From Telmatactis stephensoni (Eukaryota > Cnidaria > Anthozoa > Actiniaria > Isophelliidae), in contig JALIZF010001515.1 of NCBI GenBank assembly GCA_029948255.1, positions 248,001 through 312,000 on the forward strand: a DNA stretch of 64,000 nt. The letters run 5' to 3'. Positions 1 to 12,110 of this stretch are shown piece by piece. Both the position numbers and the translations under genes were made by a program. The notes beneath the pieces were generated by a model. The model did not search any database. It saw only the letters and a program-made list of their open reading frames with translations, and was not told the origin of the DNA. How positions within the stretch are numbered: the stretch's first letter is position 1; every line of letters starts with the position of its first letter.

Positions 1-442
1 CATTGGGAAACCTATCAGTGCGTAGAAGAAAATATTCACTAATTTCCCAAAACGCTTACGGCTTCTCTGAATTGGAAATCTTCTTTTCTTTGTTCTCTCC
101 GTGTTGCAATTTAACAGCATTAATTATTTACGAATAATTAGAGCTGTATGAATCAAAACGGGAATGCTATTGAAAGCCCAAAGCGGGCTTTCCTCTGCTA
201 ATAACACAAAGTTCTCGCCCTCTAGCCCTTGTTATCTCAAAGATCCGGCTTTAAAGTATGGCTGTTGGCTGTTTATTTAATTAGCAAATCCAATGTCCTG
301 CCAGGCAAGTTTGCCAGACACCACAAACCACCGACGTGAGATCTTGATTTGCAAGTGTTTGCCGAAACAGGTCGATAACCTTCGCAAACTGAATCCTTGT
401 TTACACAGCTTATATCTCCAGAGAAGATGAACTCAGTGCAAG
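1..442. other. 5' flank of the B4GALNT-like gene
   Basis: No gene is seen. The stretch is AT-rich and presumably holds the promoter and 5' UTR of the plus-strand gene starting at 443. I cannot place a TATA box or transcription start with confidence. Confidence 0.4.
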
Positions 443-453
443 ATGTTCTGTAG
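427..453 (+). other. short upstream ORF overlapping the start codon
   Basis: An ATG at 427 opens an eight-codon frame ending in TAG at 451-453. It overlaps the proposed start ATG at 443 in another frame. If the mRNA leader includes 427, this could lower initiation at 443. The transcript start is unknown, so the call is tentative. Confidence 0.25.
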
Positions 454-1896
454 AACAAGGAGTTCTACTAGGTTTCTCTTCAAATTATTTCTAGCTTGCT
501 GTGTAGTTGTGATCTACATTCAGATTCAACTCCTACCAATAACAGAACGAAATCATATTCAAGTTTTTCAGCTAGGTAACGACAAATACCCAACTAAAAT
601 TGTCGCATGGGACGACGTTTGCAAACCCAATGGCTCCATCCAAGATTTAGCTAAGTATAGATCGCAATTTCCTATAGAAAATACCACCAAAAGACTAAAT
701 ATTTTCCGTTGGGAGAATATCAAAGGCTCCAGTATTAATTCTCTTATAAGACAACCTTGGTTTCCACGACAACCGTCTACAATTGGTTTTGCTACCCGTG
801 CTCTAGTGAGCAACAATGCCGTTCACTATGGCCAGTGGATTGTAGGGTATTTGCACGTCGATGTAAGTGGAGACTTTAAGTTCGCTTTGTCTTCAGATGA
901 CTCATCGGAGCTGTGGGTTAGTGAGGACGAAAGCCCTCGGAATTCACACCGTATTGCGATGGTTGGCGATGGATATGCGCCCGGGTGGACGGCTATCGGC
1001 CAACATGCAAAGTACGTGTACCAAATTTCCGACCCAATACGTCTGAAAAAGTGCAAAAAGTATTTCATTGAAATTCTTCACAAACAATCCCGAGGAGGAG
1101 GTTTTGTGGCGTTGGCATGGAAACGACCCGGTGACGATAAGTTTGTTCTCATTCCCGGTGGTTATTTGTCTCCACTTTTGTCAAAACTGCAGAATAACGT
1201 GCCACCTTTGCAAATTATTTTTAACCAAGCTGACAAGTATATAACACTGCAAACAGCTTTACGCAAACAAAGGCTCAATAAACTCAGCCTTGAGATTTCT
1301 GAAAGGGTCGTGAGCTCACTCGTGAAACGCCTTGAATATAGCAAAGAAAAGCGCTCCATGGTAGAGTGCCAGCTGGGAGAGTACAAGCGTTCGCCATGGT
1401 CACGGGACATCGAAGAAAACATCGTATCGATCTACCCGTTGTCAGCAGCGCACAAAACTGTGAAGAACAAGAGTGACAATAAGATGTTGAAGATGTTACA
1501 AGAAAATTTTGGTGTTTTGTCACCAAAAGCTGCAAAGGCTGTTGTGGCCAAGTATTTGGCTCTTGTTGAAGATTTCCATCCTCGGTGAGCAGCTAAGTCT
1601 TCTGTGTGCACCTTTCTTTGTAAGGTTTGATTTCTTCAAACCACAAATTCATTTAATATCTAGACGTGGATTTGTAAGATGAAGAAACTATAAGCCATAC
1701 AAAGACAAAAAGATAGATAAATAGAACAGGAAAGCTCTACTTATAAGTAGTTTCTATCCTATTTATCTATATTTTTAATGATGGTGAAGCATTAGTGGTG
1801 GTTAAACTCCCTTTCACACGGCAAATTGCCATTTATATGTAAATGTCTGGCAGTTTCGGTTGGTTTACCTCTTTTTTATCACTGAACTCTCTCTTT

Positions 1897-1928
<32 letters not shown>

Positions 1929-4542
1929 ATTTTTTGATTGAGACCTTTGTAAAAAGCTTTTTTATTCATTTTTTCCCCGATAGAAAATACTCGTTATCAT
2001 CAGTCGTCAATGTTGAGAGCAAAAAATTAACCAACCTCAACGAACGCTACTTCATTGAGTTAGAGCTACGCCAACAAGACACCAAAGCGCGTGTCCAGGT
2101 TTCGGATTATGTATTAAAGAAATGGGCTGATGAAACCATCTGCGTGATACAAGAACTACGGTGGAATTCCAAAACATTTATACAGGTTGTTATCATCATC
2201 ACAAAAGATGAAGGAAAGTGGGCTCTGCATCTAATTGAAAACATAGAAGGTGAGATTGTATCATGGCATCATTGATACTTTACATAACAAATATAGAGGT
2301 CCAATGTAGTGCAACCTTTATTAGATGAAGACGGCCCTGAAACCACTGGCTGCCCAGCCTCATAGTTTCTGTGGAAAGGCAGAGCACAGGCAGTCACTAA
2401 AAGTGTTTTTAACCCTCCGAACCTTAGAGGCCCTAGGCAGTCACTAAAAGTGTTTTTAACCCTCCGAACCTTGGAGGCCCTAAACGTCGTTTTTTATCGT
2501 AGTTTTACAAGAAAGAAACACGGAAAAAGCCAATTATTAAATAATTTTGGTGGGGGGCGCTGTCTAAGATATAAAATTTTGAAAATGAATTGCAGGAATT
2601 TCGCGCGAAAAAGTACGGCATTTCGGTAAACACAGTTAATTATTCCGCAACGATCGCTGAAGTCGAAAATACCCTAATCAGTTCCAATTTATACAGTAAC
2701 GTGTTCGTAATGACTTAATACTGACTTTGACGCGTGATATTCTCCCATCTGGGGTGCCTTCGATTTATGTCATTACCTTATTTCAAAAGTTAAAGAAGCA
2801 CAAAAAAGAAAACTCTCCGAAAGAAAACACCCAATATAACCCTTTTCAATAGCGTTGTTTTCTCCGGCCTTTTTGATCTCTATTTTTACGGTGTTTTTAG
2901 ACTTCCACATTTTTACAACTTTACATATTTGGGAGCGCGTAATTGAGTAAAAATTCGCTTCTACAATTCACTTTTAATCATATTTGCAACTCAGATCTAT
3001 CATTTAGAACAGTCTATGCCTATTTCCCGTATAAAAAAGTGTTCGCATTCTTTAGATCACATTGATTACATACTTTTTGAGCAAAATCACCGCGAATCAT
3101 TGCAAAAACCTCCTTTTACGACATTTTTTTCGCTCGATAACCAACAGTATTTGGCTTGCTTAACGGTGATCTTTTAATGACAGGATTTTAAAAGAAAGTT
3201 TATTGATGAAATCTGAGTCTCCGTAAGGGGTAATATTCCCACATTGTCTTAACCTCCACGGGACGCCTCCATCAAGAGAACACTGTCTGGTTCCGATCCC
3301 AAGGGTATCCCCTTAACCGCGGTTCCACTTTATTCTTGATCAACCAGACCATATGCATTTTGCTGACTACTCTGGATTAGACATCAAAAACTTAGACAGC
3401 AAAAATTAACGTCACACGCCTTTGCTTCTGTTTTACAGATATTATCGAGAAAAACGATGACAAGGACGTTCACGTGACATTCCTGGATTACGGACAGGAT
3501 TATTTTGACCTTCATAAAGTATTGTCGCAGTCTTCCATTCCTAACTTTAATCTGATTTTTAAGACTAGTGATTTCCATAAAGTAGAGGCCATACGCGAAG
3601 CAATACACTCGCAAACAAGTAACAATAGGATTGTACTAGTTATCGATTCACACATTAAGCTGCCTGTGGATATTATGGATCAGACAAGAAAGGTGGGTCA
3701 AGTTAGCTCATCCTGTAAGTATATCGAAATAGAGTGAGATTATATATAAATTTCATTTTCCGTGTATAGTATCTATACTCTAATAGATGCACAGATGACG
3801 TCACAATTGACTTTGTTTTCACCACATTTTGACGTCTTCTGTGCGTGTATTAATAGTTATCGAAATATGCAGTACATAAGCAACACGGATCTGGCAACGT
3901 TACGGTTCGTTGTTGTTGTTGTCGAACTTAAATTTTTCAGTCGTACGAAATCTACTCAGTAAAATAATAAATTCAACAGGAAAAAGGTGAAACGAACTTT
4001 TCTTGATCAATCGTGTGTTTGTACTTCGGAGATATTATGATGGAATCAACTGTTCGACTACGTTTTTCTTAATTCATGCCACGCTTTTGGACATAACTGT
4101 CCATCATCAGTGAGGGCAATAATGGAATAATTGTGCATGTATAATTGTACATTATTGCTATTTGTATACATGGAATAATAGAACAACAGCTAACGATATG
4201 TTCGAGCGGTCTAACTGCACGAGCAACGAGCCTATACGAGTAAAGAAAAAGCTGAACTATTTCCTTCTTTATTTCCAATTTCAGCACTGTATTAATGGCT
4301 TTATGGCATTCAGTCCTTTGGCTTTCCATCTGAGTGAAGGATACAGTCCAGCTGAGGCCGAGGGATGGTGGGACTATAAAGGTTTACCATTAATAGCCAT
4401 GTTTATAAACGATTGGGAGAAATTTTTATCGAGCTCTGAGAACGAACACAGTGATGAAGATTTAGAAAACCAAATCCAATCAAGTATCGATGTTGTGAGA
4501 ATGAAAAAGGATGATCTTTATTTTTTGACCGAAATACCTTAG
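443..4542 (+). CDS. PA14-domain beta-1,4-N-acetylgalactosaminyltransferase 3/4-like protein, 4 exons
   Basis: Exons 443-1584, 1984-2249, 3439-3692 and 4285-4542 join in phase to 639 residues. Donors are GTGAGC, GTGAGA and GTGGGT, and all acceptors are AG. Residues 10-30 form an uncleaved signal anchor, so this is a type II Golgi-type protein. Residues about 88-240 match a PA14 domain (WENIKG near the start, SDDSSELWVSED in the middle). Exons 2-4 resemble the CHGN/B4GALNT catalytic domain: a DSH triplet at 539-541 sits where the family has its metal-binding D-x-D/D-x-H motif, followed by INGFMAFSP and a WWDYKGLPLIAMF segment. In the family this domain transfers GalNAc from UDP-GalNAc to glycans. 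Oddities: the GGEDWE motif is reduced to DEDLE, the usual His-rich tail motif is absent, and the protein is shorter than vertebrate B4GALNT3/4 (about 1000 residues). Activity may be reduced or changed. It converges on copy A of the array. Confidence 0.82.
1898..1928. repeat. (TGCC)n microsatellite in intron 1
   Basis: About eight copies of a CTGC/TGCC tetramer lie just upstream of the intron 1 branch and acceptor region of the glycosyltransferase gene. Confidence 0.85.
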
Positions 4543-5364
4543 ATCTCGCTTGATCCCAGTGAACTCTAACCTGTCAACCTCTTTGAAACTTACTTTTGGG
4601 CGCTGTGAACCTTAGTTAGACACGTTTCTATTTCATGTTCTAAGAATCGGTGTAAAATTCCAGTCTGCTACTTGGCTTGCCTTATTGAGAGGGTTTCGTA
4701 GGGCATTTTATTTTGGTCGTGGAAGGGTAGTTCCTGTCTTTGCATCACAACCAGCCTCTTGGACGGATATTTGGCTTTTGTAAGAGAGACCTCGAAAAGG
4801 AATTATAGTATGCCAGGACGAGAAAGAGAAAGCGTTTAGATTTATGCGCATGTCTTATTTATTTTAGATCTCGAAAACTGGCAATATCAGCGCAAGAAAG
4901 AAAGTACTACATGAATTTCTGTGTTAATCTTATTTTTTGAATCTCTTTATATTTTTGGGGAAGCTCAAAATTGTTTATGTTTTTCATGATTACAGTAAAT
5001 CGGTACCCGGTAATGAAATCTTTGATTTCAATTTAATATGTGCAAGGTCGGCAAGCATTATTAAATATGAAAGGGTAATAACTTACAGTTTGATTGACAT
5101 TTTAAACAATTGAATTTATACTGAATAATTAATTCAGTAAATTTAAATCAACAGTGCGGTAAAGCCCTCGATCAACTCGTTGGTCAGCGGATTGTGGGTG
5201 CTTATTAAACAGTCCTATGGATTTCAAAAGTTTGAAAATATGAGGGTGGGGATCATTGGCAAATTCAGTTTTTGTTGCGTGGGTTTTGTAATGTTATTTA
5301 AAATTGGATCGCAGCTACTGGTTTCGACCAATACATTCAATTGCCCCTCCCTCCCACACACAGG
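4543..5364. other. intergenic, no gene seen
   Basis: This covers the 3' UTR and downstream flank of the glycosyltransferase gene. It is AT-rich and I see no coding exon or clear repeat. Confidence 0.5.
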
Positions 5365-5626
5365 ACAAGGATGGCACGGTTGGTTAGTGCGCGGATTTCG
5401 GTGCGAGAGGTCCCGAGTTCGATCCCCAGTGACCTCACATCCTTGTTTCGACTTCTTTCCTTTCCGTGTAGCTTTAAGTAGCTTTAATACCCGTAACTGA
5501 AACGGAGCACTGATGGAGAGAGGGGGTAGAATGAGCGCACCGTCGGCTTCCTGGGAGACCAGCTTCGAGCTTTGCTTCTAGCTGAAGGAACTTGCGACGT
5601 TTAATATAGTGCTTTACCTTTAAAAT
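5365..5626 (+). mobile_element. tRNA-derived SINE, family 1
   Basis: The head reads like a tRNA promoter. An A-box-like segment (TGGCACGGTTGGTTAGTGCG) is followed about 35 bp later by a B-box (GAGTTCGATCCCC). The body (CTGATGGAGAGAGGGG, TTCCTGGGAGACC, GCTTTACCTTT) recurs at 13022, 19040 and 28857. It lies between the convergent glycosyltransferase gene and copy A. Confidence 0.7.
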
Positions 5627-5756
5627 GTTAATTCTTTTACGACAATGCATTTTTTGTTAACTCTCGATCAACCGCATGATCCAGAAGATCAAATATAATT
5701 CCTTCGCAAACACTAATATATTCTTTGTATACTTTTGAGTACTACACTGCAGGTGT

Positions 5757-5762
5757 TTTATT
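5757..5762 (-). terminator. polyadenylation signal AATAAA, copy A
   Basis: On the minus strand an AATAAA lies about 38 nt after the stop codon of copy A. Confidence 0.5.
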
Positions 5763-5799
5763 GTATCATTTTCTTGTATTACATTACTTTGCTAAGATT

Positions 5800-8700
5800 T
5801 TATCGAAGAGAAGGACAATTTGTAACGCCTTCAATATCTTCTTTCGTAACTTTTGGGTATTCTTTTTGCGTCTCTTCATAGATTTCTTCAACAGAAAACC
5901 CAGTATTTTTGTACGTACAGATGAATGCTATCTCACTAGCACCTAACTTGGGTGGTTTATTATTTTCGCACTTTTCGCCCCTTAACTTTTGCGCTTGCTG
6001 GCTCGTAAGACCTTGTGGTGTCTTTCCCTTGCACACGTCTTCGACAACCATCGGATCATTCATTCTACAAGGTTCGGTGTAAAACTCCATGCCTTCAATT
6101 TGACTTGCTTTAACGAGGGCATCTTTGAACATCGCTTTTGTCGTGTAAGGCTCTCCTTTGCTTTTGCATTCATCTAAAGTACTTTTCTTGTCTCTCTCGG
6201 CGTCAGCATAAAGCTCATCAAAATTTTTCACTCCATCTCTGCATTTGCTTGTTATCTAACAAACGAGAATGATTTGCAGTTTTGTCAGTGACAATAGAGA
6301 GGTTAAAATTCACGTAAACGGGAAACGGTGGACCGCAGAAAGGATCACGCGACCTGCTTCTCGTTTGGCGTTGACGCTTTAACGCGAGGGTGAGTCATTT
6401 CGTGTTTGCCGTAAAAGTGAAACATCACTCTCTCATTTGAGTGTCAAACAAACAACGCCAGGCACGAAAAAAATAGGTCACGTGATCCTTTCTGCGTCCA
6501 ACGTTTCCCGTTTAGGTGAATCTCAACCTCTCTCATACCTCACCAAACCCGCGCACACAAACCTGCCCCGGGGAAACCTGCACACTACCTTGACGTACGT
6601 GTGCCCAGAACTTGTTTGGAATGTAAGTTTGTGAATAAATTGTTACTGGAAATGTGTTAGTTAGATATGAATGCTTCTTCGAGTGGAGATTTTTGCTTGG
6701 AAAAAATCCGAGCCCTCAGCAGGGTTTGAACCCACGACCTTCGGATTTCCGGTCCGACGCTCTACCAACTGAGCTATTTGAAGGAGCAAAAATATAAAAT
6801 CTACACTCGAAGAAGCGTTCACATCTAACTAATAGTTTGGAATGGGTACCCTCATGTCAATACTTGAGATAATTCACAGCAATAGTTGTCAACTACGGCC
6901 AAAGAAATGTTTAAAATAGTAATTTTATCTTAGGCCATCTTGACAATAATGGAACCGGTTCCCAAGTAGATCCGATCCAAAAATCAAAATGGATAGCCAT
7001 TTTGTTTACGGGATCTACTATCCTTTCCAACTATGAGGCCTGATTGCTAGACCTACAAAAAAGCAGTTCCAAATCTGAAATTGCTTCGAAATAGCTGGAC
7101 GGGTACATTTACGTGCTTCCACTTGCAAGCAATTATCAGATTGACTGGACCTGTATAAGCAAACCTGGTTTGGGATTCGGCGGCATGGAACCGGCCTCGT
7201 TCAAAGTTTTAGTTGTTTCTGTAGTAAGACTAGTGTTTTAGTAAGACTAGTGTTTTAGTGTTGTAGCCTAGGTGCCAGAATTCCTCCGCTCCCCCCTCCC
7301 GAAAACTAGGGATCTCGCCGGGGCGACGAGATTAATCTCTGACTTTGCAAAGTCGAAGTGGTCTTAATCTTCGTTTTCTTACGGTTTCTTGCATGCTATT
7401 CCTGGCTTTCAAACACTTGTATGCAAACGGCAATTGGTCCACACAGCTATCGATGATATCCAGCATGCCATTCTTTATCTCCTCCCAGTTGGTCGACGTT
7501 TTAAACATATTCAAAGTTTCTGGTATAATCCTTGAGCATCTTTCTGTATCGAAGTCAGTCCTGTCTTGTTGGCCTTTAGGAAGTCCCTCGATAGTCTCTT
7601 TGATGTGAATTAGCGCATTGTGCATATCTTCGTCTTTTATTTCCTTCTTCAACTGTGCCTCTAACTTTGAAACCAAGAAAAAGATCGTCAAAATATGTTC
7701 TTTGGGAAGGTACAGAGTTAAAGGTTTGGGAATAGTGACAGAAGGACCGAATTAATAGTGTGGACGTTCTGGATTTCATGCGTTAGGAAGGGAAAAATTA
7801 CAGTCAACATTTTTTTTGGAGGAAAACGATTGGGATTTAATTAGTATTGGTGATGTAATTATAGCTAAATCTACTTTGGGACGCATTCCCTTGGTCCCGA
7901 CAAGGTGTCTCCTTAATGGAGTTTCAGCTTTAGTAGACTGTAGCTGGCATGGATCTCATGCGGAATGAAGGTACAGAAAAATATTTCTGCATGCATGTAT
8001 CTATCTGTGTATGCATTAGAAGAACCGGACACAAGGGGATTTTGATCAAATTTCCTGCTTTGTCTTCAACATTTAGTACAAGCTGCAGCTACTCAGTTTT
8101 GTAATCAGAGATCATTATCATAACCTCCTGGTCAGCTCTCAGGCTAACAAATTGCATTCCTACCCCTGTTTTGATAGTATTTTCAAGGTTGCCCACTTTG
8201 TCCTCTGTTTCTTTGACTTTATTCTCCGAGTCTTTCAGCTTGTTGCAAGCTTCTCTTGCTTTATCAGTTTTCTTTTGACAAGCGATAAATGTACTGATGA
8301 TGTTGAATAAATCCATAGCTATATAAAAGCAAGAATAGAAAATTAACTGTTGTGTATATGAAAATTTGCACTTGCGTATTTAAAAATAGCAGTATAGGTT
8401 TTGACCCTTGAGTTGATATCAGTACTTTTTCGTATTTAAGTCACAATTGTCCTTTTCACAGTTCCCTGCGCCATCTTGAAAGGTAGCCTTTGTATCGAAG
8501 CGAGACGAACGGTGAGCGTGCAATGATAGAGACCTGTGAATAATTGTTCTAGGTGTTAAAAAAGGTATCTATCATTGCACACGCACCGTTCGTCTCGCTT
8601 CTATGCAAAGGCACGGCTACCTTTCAAAATGGCGCAGGGAACTGTGAAGGGGACTATTGCAGAAATAAACTCCAGTATATTTGAAACAGGTTTATACAGT

Positions 8701-11323
8701 GGGATAAAAGCACGGGGCTTGAGTGAAAGCGAGATTTCTAGATAAGTAGCAACAAACGGTGTTTAGTGACTTACTCACCGATGCTCAAAACCGACATGGC
8801 AACACCGGCGGCTTTGAAGAACTTCATTCCTTTCATCACCGAACTGACTTTGTTACTGAATTTGGCGACGGCGGTACTTTTGAGGAATGCCTTGGCAGAT
8901 CCTTCCGTAAAACCTATTAGTTTTTTAGCCTTTGGTAAAGATTTAAGAAGTGGCTCCAGGTCGGTGGCTTTCATTGCCTTGTACATCTTTCAAAAACAAA
9001 AACACAAGAAAATCACAACAGCGCCCCTTGCATGACGTCCTTGAAACCCTGATTTTGTTCTTTCGTCCGTGTATGGACATGTGTAATTTTGAGTCAGCCG
9101 CTCTAGACATAAAATTGCTTGGTTTCAGTCATTTTCTTCTGAATAAAAAATAAAGAGACGTTGATTGGCCATATCGGATGGACAACGGAAACTAACCAAA
9201 AAAATCTTTCGTTGAAGTTCATCCAAGATGGCTGCCATGACGTCACGAGCAATCTAACAATAGTGACTATACTACTCTAATTCTTTACCTTGTTAATCTT
9301 GTACGATTTGTACGCCTTGCTTGCTAACAATCCAATACCTGGCACTGCCACTTGAGCCCAGCTAATAGAAAGCTGGAGAGCAACCTTTCCCTCATCTAAC
9401 TTATCAATAATTCCTTCTATATCGGTTTCATTCAGTTCAGATGAGGCTTCCCTCAAACTATCCTAGAGGAGGGTAGAGGATAAATTTGAGTATAGATAAA
9501 ATATGATCAAAATCGTCGTAGAATGTTCGGGATACCTTTGCTGATATTTGTATCGTGAAGCCCTAATATGCTAGGGACGTAGCGAGAAATATCAGTGAAC
9601 CTACCCCAAACTTTCTGCAGCACTTTATATATGAATTTATATATTTTCAAAATTTGCGAAATTTTGTAAAAGATACAATATGACTATTGAAGACATACTA
9701 TATGTTATTTATATTGGTCAAACTCACTGTTATATTTTTCTCTTTACGAAGCATGATATTTTTGAATGTGGGGTCGATTGTGCCCAACAGCTCTTCCTCG
9801 AGTTTCACTAAATCATTTATACGTCCCCATAATGTCTTTAGAACCTCGGCAAGGCATTCCAAGTCGTCCCTTTTCTTCAACACTAAAGAAGCATGATAAA
9901 AACGAAGAAAAACTAGAGAAACCTACTTGAAGGACACGCCCGGTAAAGTGTGCAGGGTTGTAACTAGGGATATCTTTTGTCTCTGCTAATCCCGTTTTTG
10001 TTGTTGTTGTTTTTTGGCACTCTCATCGGATTCATAAAGTTCCACAACTGTGATCCCGTGAGAGTGATACGATACCTGTGCACGACCTATACGGTCTCGA
10101 TTCTTATCTTGATCTCCCTTGAAATCAGTTCATCCCTGATCCACTCTGAACATTAACTTGATCCCAGCTTATCTCGAATTTCGCGTGTTACCTTGATATG
10201 ACATGAGATGTGGTCAAGGTTCGTCGCTGGAAAAATACACTATCAGAATTAAGAGGGTCTGAATTGGGGGGGGGGGGGGGGAGGGGGGTGTCAGTTAACA
10301 CTGAGCTGAATTTTCCGTTGTTTATCAGTTATCAGTGAAATATTTGGACCTTTCGCAGTTATCAGTTAAACTCGTGTTTTCGAAATGTGAAATCTGTATG
10401 GATCTAAATGAAGCTGAAAATTGGTAAAATGTTTTACCTTCTTCCAGTCTTTTATCTACATTGTCTGCACGGGTCTTTACAGCGTCGCGTCTGGTGTTAA
10501 AATCAGACTCAAATCCGCACAGAAAACTGTAGCCAAGACCACAACATCCTTTAATGTCGTAAATGGTCTCCACGACTGTAGCCGCGACTGTAACGACCAA
10601 ACTGACGATGAATATAAAAAGACCAAAAAAACCTAGAATAAATTAGAAGAAGTAAGAGATCAGAAGAACGAACTTGGCGAAAATGTATCCAGGCGAATTG
10701 GGCTTGGCCTTCATTTAACATGTTTTAGAAGCTAGGGATGCGAAGGAAGAAACGTTGCTGTGGCCATTCACTGTCTACTTGCTCAACTATGACAGCTGGT
10801 TAGTGTGGGTTGGAATTTTGTTTTTAACTTACGCTTGCTTCTTGTAAGGGATCTGCTTGGTATACTAAGAGATACGTCTGTGAAAGAGAGCAAGAAAAAA
10901 ATGAGAATTTCTTTAACATTTTTTGCAATTCACTGTTTCCACGTCATCCATTGATTTACTCACTATGACGAGCCTGGACTTCATTCAACGTGTTTTCAAA
11001 TTCATCATCTTCGTCCACAATTTCTAAAATCAGCAAACAAAATTGGAATATTAAGCAATAATATTTTGATTCAGGAACTGAAGTCGAGAAGTGAAATTGA
11101 AATTTTTTTATGACTAGTCTAAGGTACAAAAATGGTTAAGAACTCAAAAATATCCAGCACCGACAATTTATATATACATACCTCTAGATAGTTGACTAGG
11201 ACTAATTCTCTCTTGGGACATCATGGCGAGGTGCTCATTGTAACTAGAACGAGCACTGATGAAGTCTTGATGGAGAACAATCAGACACAGAAACACTGCC
11301 AGTCGTTTGGACGGGCGGGCCAT
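5800..11323 (-). CDS. array paralogue A: secreted or membrane protein of unrecognised family, 10 exons
   Basis: Coding exons in transcription order: 11182-11323, 10964-11023, 10833-10877, 10438-10632, 9728-9882, 9289-9462, 8779-8986, 8164-8318, 7383-7664, 5800-6255. All introns are GT-AG, phases agree throughout, and the total is 1872 nt (623 residues). Exon 1 encodes a classical signal peptide (basic n-region, core VFLCLIVLH, cleavage probably after ISA, residues 1-24). Exon 2 is acidic. Exon 4 carries a transmembrane segment (about 83-108, rich in V/I/F) followed by a Gly-Cys-Cys motif. Exons 5-9 are helical and charged, with hydrophobic stretches at about 228-250 and 312-341, the latter spanning the exon 7/8 junction. 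Exon 10 (about 472-623) has about eight cysteines and looks like a separate disulfide domain. I do not recognise the family. Membrane anchoring is likely; a pore-forming-like role is only a guess. It is the most divergent of the three copies and has a canonical intron 1 donor (GTATGT). Confidence 0.8.
6296..6534. mobile_element. foldback element in copy A intron 9
   Basis: Inverted repeats of about 60 bp (GAGAGGTT at 6297 with AACCTCTC at 6534; both arms share AAACGGGAAACG and GCAGAAAGGATCACG) flank a central region. It is a non-autonomous MITE-like element with no coding capacity. Confidence 0.7.
6658..6833. mobile_element. foldback element enclosing a tRNA-like sequence
   Basis: Arms of about 36 bp (TTAGTTAGAT, then GCTTCTTCGAGTG and AGATTTT) are inverted at the other end. 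Between them, on the minus strand, is a tRNA-like segment (6709-6787). A fragment of the same repeat lies at about 59125-59195. A 10-bp direct repeat GTTTGGAATG occurs at 6614 and 6834 and may mark the target duplication. Confidence 0.65.
6709..6787 (-). pseudogene. tRNA-like sequence inside a repeat
   Basis: On the minus strand there is a good A-box (TAGCTCAGTTGGTAGAGC) and B-box (GGTTCAAACCC), with a five-base-pair anticodon stem (TCGGA/TCCGA). The acceptor arms pair poorly, position 33 appears to be C instead of U, and the unit sits inside a foldback repeat. It is better read as a tRNA-derived repeat than a working tRNA gene. Confidence 0.6.
8443..8660. mobile_element. foldback element in copy A intron 7
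   Basis: Arms of about 85 bp are inverted around a short AT-rich centre. Shared blocks include CACAGTTCCCTGCGCCAT, GAAAGGTAGCC and AAGCGAGACGAACGGTG. The element is non-coding. Confidence 0.75.
10266..10288. repeat. poly-G tract in copy A intron 4
   Basis: A run of about 16 G, a single A and six more G lies within the intron between exons 4 and 5 of copy A. It may be unreliable in assembly. Confidence 0.8.
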
Positions 11324-11814
11324 TTTTCATTGGAAAACTTCAAGAACAGCCTCAAAGTTTATGAAAAAGAATAAGCGAAAGATTGGAAATATAGCTCGAG
11401 TTCTTTTTCGTGATTGCTAGTGATTTTTTTCGTCCCTTCGAGTACAAACACAATTTGATACTTACCTTACAAGAGAATGGGCGTTTGATTCTTGTAGGTG
11501 GTTTTATCGCTGTAATTAGCTTGGTAGTAATAAATTCTTGATCTGATCCACTTGAAATAACTGGTTTTTCTTACATTTTATGACAGTTTGATTGATGTTT
11601 TAAAATCATTTTAATTTACTTTTCGTCAAAACTAAATAATCAAGTTGACAGCATATTAAGTAAGCTCATGTAATTTGTTTTATTTTAATATTCAATTCGA
11701 TCTAAATTCTAGATACTGGTTTCTTTGCTACCTGGACTTCATCGAAAACAGAGCCTGATAATTACTGACATCTGTTAGTCTTACAGTTGTGTCCTTCAGT
11801 TCAACCCGCTACAT
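11324..11814. other. upstream flank of copy A
   Basis: An AT-rich 5' flank with no coding exon. The segment just upstream of the start codon contains a TATAG-like element at about 11380-11390, at a spacing similar to TATA-like elements upstream of copies B and C. Confidence 0.35.
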
Positions 11815-12110
11815 CAAATTGCAATGTCTCGCCTCAGTGGCTACTATTCGGCTGAACTGGGTCTGCTGTCACACACACTACGACTACATTCAACTATTCT
11901 ACCACACGACTCTCGACTCACGAGTTGATTTTTGCTAAGGGATGAAAAACCGGAGTACCCAGAGAAAAAAACCGTCGTGGCATGGTAGAAAACAATTCAA
12001 ACAATGTCAACTGACACACGGACTCACAGCAGTGAAAGGCGAGCTGTGAACCACCACGCCACCCATGCCACTACCAGACCGGCTTCGTTTGTCGATGTAG
12101 AGTCGGCGGA
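11815..12110 (-). mobile_element. tRNA-derived SINE, family 2 (degenerate copy)
   Basis: It shares CCGGAG-ACCC-GGAGAAAAA blocks and a CACGCCACCCATGCCAC terminus with similar sequences at 33824 and 63640. The copy at 63640 has the clearest tRNA-like head on the minus strand, which sets the orientation. Confidence 0.55.

Noticed and set aside
6709..6787. Functional tRNA gene
   Set aside because: Poor acceptor stem, no U at position 33 and location inside a foldback repeat argue for a pseudogene.
11182..11224. Downstream ATG ATG pair at 11219-11224 as the start of copy A
   Set aside because: The upstream in-frame ATG at 11323 adds a clear signal peptide that is conserved in all three copies, while the downstream ATGs are absent from B and C.
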